Assembly: GCF_003367175.1 (NCBI RefSeq)
Contig: NZ_QRGA01000016.1
Span: 1-64,000, forward strand
Origin: Trinickia dinghuensis
Lineage (GTDB): Bacteria; Pseudomonadota; Gammaproteobacteria; Burkholderiales; Burkholderiaceae
Reading direction: 5' to 3'
DNA: 64,000 bases
Each line of letters begins with the position of its first letter. The first letter of the stretch is position 1. A program made the translations under genes and the position numbers. Shown here one piece after another: positions 18,137 through 24,825 of this stretch. The notes beneath the pieces are model-generated. The model was not told the origin of the DNA, ran no database searches, and saw only the letters and a program-made list of their open reading frames with translations.

Positions 18137-19048
18137 TCAGTTTCCCGCCATATCTACGAGTGTCTCCCTCAGCCAAACACTCGCCGGATCGAGCTGACTG
18201 CGCGGATGCCAGGCGGCGAACATCGTGAAGCCGCGCGCTTCGAACGGCAGGTCGAAGATGTCGAGCGTATCGCGGTAACGTGCTGCGAGGCGAGACGGCA
18301 TCGTCGAGACATACTCGGTAAGCGCGACGAGTTCCGGTACGAGGGTGAAGTGCTGAACCGACAGCGCGACGCGCCGCGCCCGCCCGAGTGCTTGCAGATG
18401 TTCGTCCATGAAGCCGAAAAAACTCCCGCCGCTCGTCGACACGAGCACGTGATCGAGCGCGCAATAAGCATCGAGATCAGGCGGCGCGACCCCACGCGGG
18501 TGCCCCTTGCGCTGAACGAACACGAAGCGTTCGTCATAGAGCTTGCGCGCCTTGGCCCATGCCGGGACCATCCGCTCCGAACCGATCAGCAGATCGCGTT
18601 CTCCACGCTCGAAGCGCTCGACACTCGTCGACTGCTCGGCCGCCACGAACGCTAGCTGAACGTTCGGTCCCGCCCGCGTCGCCCACGACTGCATCAACCT
18701 GAACCCCAGCACCGCCACCGCTTGATCGCTGCCGGCGATCGTGAAGCGGCGCGTATCGGCGAACGGGTCGAACGAAGGCTGCTGGCGCACGACCGCCTCA
18801 AGCTGCGTAAGTGCGGCTTTGAGCGGAGCCATGAGTTCGGTCCCACGCACGCTGCGCGCCATCCCGCGGCCGCTCGGCGCCGGGATCAGCAGCGGATCGC
18901 CGAAGATCTGCCGCAGCCGCGCCAACTGCGTGGAGACGGCCGGCTGCGTCAGATGCAGCCGCTCGGCCGCTCGCGTCACATTCGATTCCTCGAGCAACGC
19001 GTCGAGCGAAACGAGCAGGTTGAGGTCGATCCCTCTGAGATCAATCAT
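18137..19048 (-). CDS. LysR-family transcriptional regulator
   Basis: The protein has 303 residues from the ATG at 19048 (MIDLRGIDLNLLVSLDALLEE), the usual start for this NodD-like subgroup; a longer reading to 19096 adds 16 residues that are not family-like. The winged HTH occupies residues ~5-65 ('NVTRAAERLHLTQPAVSTQLARLR'), followed by a periplasmic-binding-protein-like effector domain. LysR proteins usually activate the divergent gene in response to a small molecule. Here the divergent gene is the MDR oxidoreductase at 19154, with a TTGA-N9-TCAA site between them. It is convergent with the MACPF-linked regulator, whose stop is 125 bp away; that short gap shows no clear terminator. Confidence 0.9.
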   Translation of the reverse strand: MIDLRGIDLNLLVSLDALLEESNVTRAAERLHLTQPAVSTQLARLRQIFGDPLLIPAPSGRGMARSVRGTELMAPLKAALTQLEAVVRQQPSFDPFADTRRFTIAGSDQAVAVLGFRLMQSWATRAGPNVQLAFVAAEQSTSVERFERGERDLLIGSERMVPAWAKARKLYDERFVFVQRKGHPRGVAPPDLDAYCALDHVLVSTSGGSFFGFMDEHLQALGRARRVALSVQHFTLVPELVALTEYVSTMPSRLAARYRDTLDIFDLPFEARGFTMFAAWHPRSQLDPASVWLRETLVDMAGN

Positions 19049-19064
19049 ATTGATGGGTCGAATT

Positions 19065-19081
19065 TTGATAATTGATTTCAA
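19065..19081. promoter_or_regulatory. LysR-type binding site candidate
   Basis: TTGA-taattgatt-TCAA, a dyad of the T-N11-A kind, lies 17 bp upstream of the LysR start and 73 bp upstream of the oxidoreductase gene in the divergent intergenic region. Confidence 0.45.
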
Positions 19082-19153
19082 GAATACGTCGGCCATCTCT
19101 ACAGTTCAATCATCCGATCTCGATCGGTTCTCGAACTCAAGGAGGTAACGACG

Positions 19154-20242
19154 ATGAAAGCCTGGATGCTCGACCAACCCGGCAAGCCCTTGGCGCTGCG
19201 TGACGAACCCGTGCCGCAGCCGCGCCGTGGCGCTGTCCTAGTGCGCATGGAAGCCGTGCCGCTGCTCAGCTATACACGTGCCTACCTCGAAGGCAAGCTG
19301 CCGTACGCCTTCCCGCCCGGACCGTTTTCGCCGGGAACGAACGGCGTCGGCTGCATCGAGGCGGTGGGCGAAGGGGTGTTCGGTTTCCGGCAAGGGCAGC
19401 GCGTAGCCGTGAACCCCTACTGGCGCGCCGACGAAACGGTGGCCGAGCCCGAACAAGTCTTGATCGGCCTGACCGGCATCAGTGCCGGCAGCGCACCGCT
19501 GCTCGCCGATTTCCCGCACGGCACGCTGCGCGAATTGGCGGAGTTTCCGGCATCGACGCTCGTGGCGCTCGACGGGCTCGACGCTGTGCCGTCCAAGCGG
19601 CTAGCCGCGCTCGGCAAGTTCTCCGTCCCGTTCGGCGGCTTGCGGCGCGGGCGGTTGGCCGCCGGCGAGACGGTTGCCGTCAACGGGGCGACGGGCTACT
19701 TCGGTTCGGCCGCGGTGCTCGCCGCGCTGGCGCTCGGGGCGAGCCGCGTGGTCGCGCTGGGCCGTCGGGCGCAAGCGCTGGCTCCGCTCGTCGAACTCGG
19801 CCGTGGCCGCGTGAAAGCCGTCGTGTTGACCGGCGATGCGGCCACCGACATCGCGGCAATTCGCGAAGCAGCGGGCGGCGGTGTCGACCTGGCGTTCGAC
19901 ATGGTGGGACACGCGACGGATCCGAACGCGACGCTCGCCGCGCTGCGCAGCTTGCGCCGCAACGGCCGGCTCGTGCTGATGGGCAGCATGGAAGTGGCGT
20001 TGCCGATCCCCTATCAGGAGATGCTGCTGAACAACTGGGAGCTGCTTGGCAACTTCATGTACACGCGTGCCGACTATCTGGCGCTCGTCACACTCGTCGC
20101 GTCGGGGCAGTTGTCGCTAGACGGTGTCGACGTCGCGGCGTACGCGTTCGCACAACTCGAGACGGCGATCGATGCGGCTGGGGCGGCCCAGGGCCTGCAG
20201 TGCACGGTCGTCACGGCCGAGGGCGAGCGTAGTTGGGGCTGA
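19154..20242 (+). CDS. Zinc-independent MDR-family alcohol dehydrogenase/quinone oxidoreductase
   Basis: The protein has 362 residues with the medium-chain dehydrogenase layout: an N-terminal GroES-like domain ('PGTNGVGCIEAVGEGVFGFRQGQRVAV') and a Rossmann domain with 'VNGATGYFGSAAVLAALALGASRVVALGR'. The Cys and His residues that bind catalytic zinc in classical ADHs are not evident, so an NADPH-dependent reductase of quinones or carbonyls is more likely. A near-perfect ribosome site AAGGAGGT sits just upstream of ATG 19154. It is divergent from a LysR regulator and probably its target. Its last 169 bp overlap the convergent MFS gene in antisense. Confidence 0.85.
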   Translation: MKAWMLDQPGKPLALRDEPVPQPRRGAVLVRMEAVPLLSYTRAYLEGKLPYAFPPGPFSPGTNGVGCIEAVGEGVFGFRQGQRVAVNPYWRADETVAEPEQVLIGLTGISAGSAPLLADFPHGTLRELAEFPASTLVALDGLDAVPSKRLAALGKFSVPFGGLRRGRLAAGETVAVNGATGYFGSAAVLAALALGASRVVALGRRAQALAPLVELGRGRVKAVVLTGDAATDIAAIREAAGGGVDLAFDMVGHATDPNATLAALRSLRRNGRLVLMGSMEVALPIPYQEMLLNNWELLGNFMYTRADYLALVTLVASGQLSLDGVDVAAYAFAQLETAIDAAGAAQGLQCTVVTAEGERSWG

Positions 20243-21438
20243 GCGAAAGGCATCCGCGACCCGCGCAGCAAGACGGGGAACGCGAGACATCCGATCGCCG
20301 CTACGACGGTAACGAATCCTGCAAGCGCCGCGACGGTGCCGGGCAGGGCGGCGACGAGATAAATCGCCAACGATCCCGCGATCATGTGCATCGCGCCCAT
20401 GAGCCCCGATGCGGCGCCGGCGTTATCAGGAAAGCTCGTGACACCGCCGGCGAACGAGAGCGGCAGAATAAAGCCGTTCGCGAGCGTGACGATCGAGATC
20501 GCGAGAATCATCGGCAGCGGCGTCGTGCTGCCGAGCCCACCGGCGAGCAGCAGGCATACCGCACCGGCCGCGAGAATCGCGAACCCCACGCCGATCAGCC
20601 GGTCGATGCCGTACGTCTTCGCGAAGCGGCGCGAGGTCAGATTGCCGACGATGTACGTCACCGACAGGCTCATGTAGCAGTAGCTGATCGCCTTCGTCGA
20701 CAACCCCATGTTCACGAGAATCACCGGCGAAGCGGCGAGGTACCCGAGATAGACCGCATAGCCTACGCACAGGTTGAGCGCGTACGACCAGAAGCGCGGC
20801 TTGGCGAGCAGCATCGGATAGCTGAGAAACGTGCGAGCGACGTTGCTGTGACGCGCGGACTTCGGCACCGTCTCCGGAATATAGACGGCGAGCAACAGCG
20901 CGGCGACGATACCGAGCGCGGCCGTGAACAGGAACGGTGCGCGCCACGATACGTAGGTCGTGATGTAGCCGCCGACGAGCGGCGAGAGCGCCGGAGACGC
21001 GCCGACGATCGGCATGATCGTCGTGAACGTGTGGGCAGCCTTCTTCGCGTCGAAGATGTCGCTGACGATCGCGCGGCCGATCACCATGCCGCCGCCCGCG
21101 CCGAGCGCTTGGATGGCGCGCGCGAGCCCGAATGTCTCGACGTTCGGCGCCAGTGCGCAGCCTATCGATGCAACGGCATAGAGCAGCATGCCGCCGATCA
21201 CGAGCCGCCGCCGCCCATAGGCATCGGAAAGCGGGCCGTAGAGCGCTTGAGCCAGCGCAAGGCCGATGATGTAGACGCTGAACGTGTGCTGCAGCGCCGA
21301 GATCGGCGTGCCGAAGGCATGGGCCGCGAGCGGCATGCCGGGCAGGTTGATGTCCGAGGCGACGAGCCCGCTCGCACTGAGCAGCACGAGCGTCACTAGC
21401 AGTACGCTTTGGGGAATGGCGATTCGAGGCTGGTTCAT
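20074..21438 (-). CDS. Bcr/CflA-type MFS drug-resistance transporter with an extended C-terminus
   Basis: The protein has 454 residues from ATG 21438 (MNQPRIAIPQSVLLV), which has an AAAGGAA ribosome site; an upstream in-frame start adds a Pro-rich non-family stretch. Twelve hydrophobic segments and the MFS motif 'GPLSDAYGRRRLVIGG' (motif A) are clear, with 'GRAIVSDIFDAKKAA' typical of Bcr/CflA pumps. These export antibiotics such as bicyclomycin and sulfonamides, and other small molecules, by proton antiport. The family normally ends soon after 'FPVLLRGSR'. Here about 60 extra residues, poor in hydrophobic runs, are read antisense to the end of the neighbouring oxidoreductase gene. It is divergent from a LysR gene that probably controls it. 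Confidence 0.85.
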   Translation of the reverse strand: MNQPRIAIPQSVLLVTLVLLSASGLVASDINLPGMPLAAHAFGTPISALQHTFSVYIIGLALAQALYGPLSDAYGRRRLVIGGMLLYAVASIGCALAPNVETFGLARAIQALGAGGGMVIGRAIVSDIFDAKKAAHTFTTIMPIVGASPALSPLVGGYITTYVSWRAPFLFTAALGIVAALLLAVYIPETVPKSARHSNVARTFLSYPMLLAKPRFWSYALNLCVGYAVYLGYLAASPVILVNMGLSTKAISYCYMSLSVTYIVGNLTSRRFAKTYGIDRLIGVGFAILAAGAVCLLLAGGLGSTTPLPMILAISIVTLANGFILPLSFAGGVTSFPDNAGAASGLMGAMHMIAGSLAIYLVAALPGTVAALAGFVTVVAAIGCLAFPVLLRGSRMPFAQPQLRSPSAVTTVHCRPWAAPAASIAVSSCANAYAATSTPSSDNCPDATSVTSAR

Positions 21439-21569
21439 GAGTTGTTCCTTTTTTGGCGGCCCATCTTCGAGCGACGGTCGGCTGCTAGGCCTTGGCGTCT
21501 TCGGGGCCGGATGCATCGATCACAGGAACAAAGCTTATTGACTGGATATAATGCCGTCCAAGACTTAAT

Positions 21570-21585
21570 GCATCAGAGTTGATGC
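21570..21585. promoter_or_regulatory. Inverted repeat upstream of a LysR gene
   Basis: GCATCA-gagt-TGATGC lies 16 bp before the LysR start at 21602, between it and the divergent MFS gene. A TATAAT hexamer occurs at 21547-21552. An autoregulatory operator is plausible. Confidence 0.45.
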
Positions 21586-21601
21586 GAAAAAGGACATAAC
21601 C

Positions 21602-22519
21602 ATGGAGCTGCAGCAACTGAGGTACTTCGTGGCGGTGGCGGAGACCGAGCACGTGGCGCGTGCCGCCGAGCGGTTGCATATTTCGCAGTCGCCGCTCTCG
21701 CGGCAGATCCGTCAACTCGAGGATCAACTCGGACTGCAGCTGTTCGAGCGCATCAAGCAGCGCGTCCGTCTGACGCCGGCCGGGCACGACTTTCTCGACC
21801 AAGCGCGCGATCTGCTGAATCAGGCGGAGCGCGTCGAGGAGCGGGCGCGACAAGTGGGCCGGGGCGAGGCTTGCTCGGTGTCGATCGGCTATTGCGAAGG
21901 CATCGTCCACAACGGGTGGCTGCCGGCTGCGCTACGGCACTTTCGTGCGACGCATCCGCGCGTGAAGCTGAAGCTGGCCGCGATGCGCTCGGGCGAGCAG
22001 ATCGATGCGCTCGAGCGTTCGTTGATCGACATCGCGTTCGTCTACAACTTGCCGAAGCCGAGCGAGTCGCTCACGAGCCGTTTGCTCACGAGCGAGTCGT
22101 TCGTAATCGCGCTGCCGGACGATCACCCATTGGCCGCGAAAACTGAAATCGCGCCGAACGATCTCGATGGCATGCCGTGGGTCGCATTGCCAAAGTCGAT
22201 CAATCCCGCCGCGCGCGAGCGCTTTCTCGCGGCGTGCGCGGCATCTGGATTCACACCGGATATCCAGTTCGAAGTGCCCAATATCTCGACCACGCTCGGG
22301 CTCGTCAGTGCGCGGCTGGGCGTGGCTATCATGCAGGCGAGCATGCAGCGCATGAGTCCGCCCGGTGTCGTCTTCAGGCGCATCGATTGGCTGCCGCTCG
22401 TCGTGGAGATTCATCTGCTGTGGCGCACCCGGGCGCAAACGGCGGGCGTGCATCACTTCATGAAAGCCATCGAAGAGACAGAGGGCATCGCGGCGCAAGC
22501 GCTCGCAGCGATCGCGTAG
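21602..22519 (+). CDS. LysR-family transcriptional regulator (CatR/BenM-like group)
   Basis: The protein has 305 residues, starting MELQQLRYFVAVAETEHVARAAERLH. The HTH 'RAAERLHISQSPLSRQIRQLE' occupies residues ~18-40, and the effector-binding domain fills the rest. The N-terminus and 'RHFRATHPRVKLKL' pattern fit the group that regulates aromatic catabolism or efflux. A strong AAAAAGGA ribosome site precedes the ATG. It is divergent from the Bcr/CflA-type pump, and an inverted repeat just upstream could be its operator. The ligand cannot be told from the sequence. Confidence 0.9.
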   Translation: MELQQLRYFVAVAETEHVARAAERLHISQSPLSRQIRQLEDQLGLQLFERIKQRVRLTPAGHDFLDQARDLLNQAERVEERARQVGRGEACSVSIGYCEGIVHNGWLPAALRHFRATHPRVKLKLAAMRSGEQIDALERSLIDIAFVYNLPKPSESLTSRLLTSESFVIALPDDHPLAAKTEIAPNDLDGMPWVALPKSINPAARERFLAACAASGFTPDIQFEVPNISTTLGLVSARLGVAIMQASMQRMSPPGVVFRRIDWLPLVVEIHLLWRTRAQTAGVHHFMKAIEETEGIAAQALAAIA

Positions 22520-22769
22520 GCGTCTCGTTCAAGTCGCGAGCTTCGATAAAAAAACCACTTATGGGGTGACGGCACCGGCGGCGCGACGATGGAAACCGGC
22601 ACGGGCACAGGAAACGCGTCCGCGATTACCGTTTAAGGGCAGGTCCCGGCGCAGCCGACGCCGGCGCCGGGCAGCGATAGCGACACGATCACCGCGACGA
22701 TTAGCTTTTGAATCTCGGCTTCGGAGTCGTGCGGTGCGCGGATCCGCGCCGGACATGACGCAACGCGCC

Positions 22770-23063
22770 TCACCGCTTGATCAGATTATGCGAATACGCC
22801 AACGCCACCGCATGGCTGCGGCTGGATGCGCTTAATTTCGAGCGAATGTTCGCGACGTGGAATTTGACCGTGCGCTCGCTGATTCCGAGAATCGCGGCAA
22901 TCTCCCAATTCGTTTTACCTTCCTTCAACCAATCCAAGACCATGAATTCGCGATCGGTCAGCGGCGTGAAGGCGGCCGGTGGTTCATTCGCCATTTCGAC
23001 GTGAATATCGGCGTCGCGCGGGGGAAACGAGACTCCGCGGTACGGCTCGTTGGAATTGCTCAT
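22770..23063 (-). CDS. Solo LuxR-type (GerE) helix-turn-helix protein
   Basis: The protein has 97 residues from ATG 23063 (MSNSNEPYRG), preceded by GGAGGAGTG; an upstream ATG at 23084 would add seven residues. Nearly the whole second half is a LuxR/GerE DNA-binding domain: 'FTPLTDREFMVLDWLKEGKTNWEIAAILGISERTVKFHVANIRSKL'. No receiver or acyl-homoserine-lactone domain precedes it; the first ~40 residues look disordered. It is probably a stand-alone transcription factor or an adaptor that modulates other LuxR-type regulators. The 250 bp after its stop and the 464 bp before it contain no recognised gene, so its targets are unknown. The close match in the helix-turn-helix supports a functional DNA binder. 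Confidence 0.8.
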   Translation of the reverse strand: MSNSNEPYRGVSFPPRDADIHVEMANEPPAAFTPLTDREFMVLDWLKEGKTNWEIAAILGISERTVKFHVANIRSKLSASSRSHAVALAYSHNLIKR

Positions 23064-23527
23064 CACTCCTCCGGTTGCTGGCACTCAAGCACGCTTTCGG
23101 CACGCGTGGCGGGTGGCCCGTCGATAGGGCACACGTCGAATATTCATATGAAACGCTGGAGCGCTCTCAGGCTCGCGCGCCGAATCGTCGTTCGGCAATC
23201 GGCTTATGGGAATCCGGAGGCGGGCATCGCCCGACCGTGGACCGAACCCCCCGGCTGAGCCGATGCCAATGCCTAACGGCATACGGTAAACAGCATATAG
23301 CGGCGGACCCCGCCAATGCCATCGGCAAGTTCACATGCAGGATATGCGTGATTGCCGATGCTCCTCAGCCTGCGCAGGCGTGGGCGGCAGGGGGTCAAAA
23401 CACTGCTCCAAAGGACAGGTGCCTGCCTCATGCCCCTTCGCTTAAGCTTGCGGCGCATTCGGCGGCGTCGACGCGACGCCGTCTTCCTATTCCACGGATG
23501 TTCCACCGATCCACGGAGACCGACCTC
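23064..23527. other. Intergenic region between the solo LuxR gene and azoR
   Basis: The frame of the azoreductase stays open through this stretch, but the translated sequence is Arg/Ser/Pro-rich and unlike the family, so it is treated as non-coding. It must hold the divergent promoters of the LuxR-type and azoreductase genes. A short GC-rich dyad (GGCGTCGACGCGACGCC) occurs near 23465-23481. I see no RNA gene. Confidence 0.5.
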
Positions 23528-24166
23528 GTGAACCACATCCTGCATATCGAGTGCAGCCCGCGCGGCGCCGCATCGTTCAGCAGCCAAGTCGCTCGACATG
23601 CCGTGCAGGCATTGCTGCGCGAGCACCCCAACGCCCGCGTGATCGAGCGCAGCCTCGGCGACGAGCCGCCGCCGCACATGAGCCTCGGCTTCATCGGCGC
23701 GGCGTTCACCGAGCCGCATGCCCGCACCGAGGCGCAGCGCGGCCTCCTCGCGTATTCCGAAGCCCTGATCGCCGAACTCGATGCGGCCGACGTCGTCGTG
23801 ATCGGCACGCCGATGCACAACTACACCGCGCCGTCGTCGCTGAAGGCTTGGATCGACTATGTCGTTCGGGTTGGGCGCACGTTCAACGTCACGCCGCAAG
23901 GCAAGGTCGGCTTGTTGGGGGATCGCCCGGTGCTGGTGGCAATCGCCTCGGGCGGATTCTTCAGCGAAGGCGAGCGGGTGCGGCAGCCCGATTACCTCAC
24001 GGGCTACCTACGGGCGGTGTTCGCGACGATCGGGATACGCAACGTCGAGTTCGTCACCGTCGAAGGCATGGGACGCGACCGCGAACGTGAAGCGGCAATG
24101 CTCGAGCGGGCACGCCATTGGATCGATGCGAACGTCGGGCGTTTGGCGCGGACGCAGGCCGCTTGA
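23528..24166 (+). CDS. azoR: FMN-dependent NADH-azoreductase
   Basis: The protein has 212 residues from GTG 23528, with GGAG about ten bases upstream; the product then starts MNHILHIECSPRG, the family's normal N-terminus. An ATG at 23498 would add ten residues. The flavodoxin-like fold shows the FMN phosphate loop 'ECSPRGAASFSSQVARH', 'GTPMHNYTAPSSLKAWIDYVVRVGRTF' and 'IASGGFFSEGE'. Members reduce azo dyes and quinones using NAD(P)H through an obligate two-electron transfer, and protect against quinone or electrophile stress. The downstream AhpD-like gene is on the same strand but separated by 86 bp with an operator-like palindrome, so joint regulation is likely but not certain. Confidence 0.9.
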   Translation: MNHILHIECSPRGAASFSSQVARHAVQALLREHPNARVIERSLGDEPPPHMSLGFIGAAFTEPHARTEAQRGLLAYSEALIAELDAADVVVIGTPMHNYTAPSSLKAWIDYVVRVGRTFNVTPQGKVGLLGDRPVLVAIASGGFFSEGERVRQPDYLTGYLRAVFATIGIRNVEFVTVEGMGRDREREAAMLERARHWIDANVGRLARTQAA

Positions 24167-24185
24167 GGTGCCCGGTGTGAAGTAC

Positions 24186-24211
24186 GGATTAAGCACGTAC
24201 GTGCGTGATCC
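24186..24211. promoter_or_regulatory. 26-bp imperfect palindrome upstream of the AhpD-like gene
   Basis: The core GCACGTACGTGC (24193-24204) is a perfect 12-bp palindrome. Including flanks GGATTA and TGATCC, 11 of 13 base pairs match across the dyad. It lies 42 bp before the start at 24253 and resembles a TetR/MarR-type operator. Confidence 0.55.
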
Positions 24212-24252
24212 GCGGATGAAGCTGTTCAACCCTTTCTTAGGAATTTCCCCGT

Positions 24253-24708
24253 ATGCCAGAACGCATTTCGTTTGGACAATTGCCGGCCAAACTGCTCGAG
24301 GTCGTGATCGACGTCGAGCAGTATGTGAACAGCGTCGGCTTCGACGTGAAGCTCGTCGAATTGGTCCGTGCGCGCGTCTCGCAGCTGAACGGCTGCGCAT
24401 ATTGCCTCGACCGTCACATCAAGGAAGGGATTCATGCGGGCGAAGATCCGCTGCGCTACAACCTGTTGCCGGTATGGCACGAGACGCCGCATTTCTATAG
24501 CCCGAAAGAGCAGGCTGCGCTGCGCTGGGCCGAAGCGCTCACGTTGATCAGCGAGAACGAAATCGGCGACGAACTCGTCAAGGCCACCTACGAGCACTTC
24601 GACCGGAACGAGTTGGCGAACTTGACGATGATCGTCGCGCAGATCAACACGTGGAACCGGCTCGCGAAGCCGTTCGCCTGGGAAGCCGGGGTGTTTCAAG
24701 CGGGTTGA
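24253..24708 (+). CDS. AhpD-like carboxymuconolactone-decarboxylase-family protein
   Basis: The protein has 151 residues, all alpha-helical in character. The catalytic motif is 'NGCAYCLDRH' with C48, C51 and H55, as in AhpD-type alkylhydroperoxidases, where the CxxC pair cycles between thiol and disulfide and the His helps proton transfer. 'EQAALRWAEALTLI' and 'NLTMIVAQINTWNRL' are the usual family helices. Members remove organic peroxides or act as thiol reductants. It follows the azoreductase after 86 bp containing a 26-bp dyad, so both may belong to one electrophile/oxidant response. Confidence 0.9.
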   Translation: MPERISFGQLPAKLLEVVIDVEQYVNSVGFDVKLVELVRARVSQLNGCAYCLDRHIKEGIHAGEDPLRYNLLPVWHETPHFYSPKEQAALRWAEALTLISENEIGDELVKATYEHFDRNELANLTMIVAQINTWNRLAKPFAWEAGVFQAG

Positions 24709-24825
24709 TACCTTGGCCGTGCGGCGGCGCCAGCGAAAGCGAGAGCGGTCTGCCCCGATGCCCGGACGATGACCGCCTTCGACTCATCGCAGCGGACCGT
24801 ATCGTATCGATCCGCCGCGCCGCTG

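Noticed and set aside
22979-23527. Upstream extension of the azoreductase reading frame
   Set aside because: The extra 183 codons translate to Arg/Ser/Pro-rich sequence; the family N-terminus begins at the GTG 23528.
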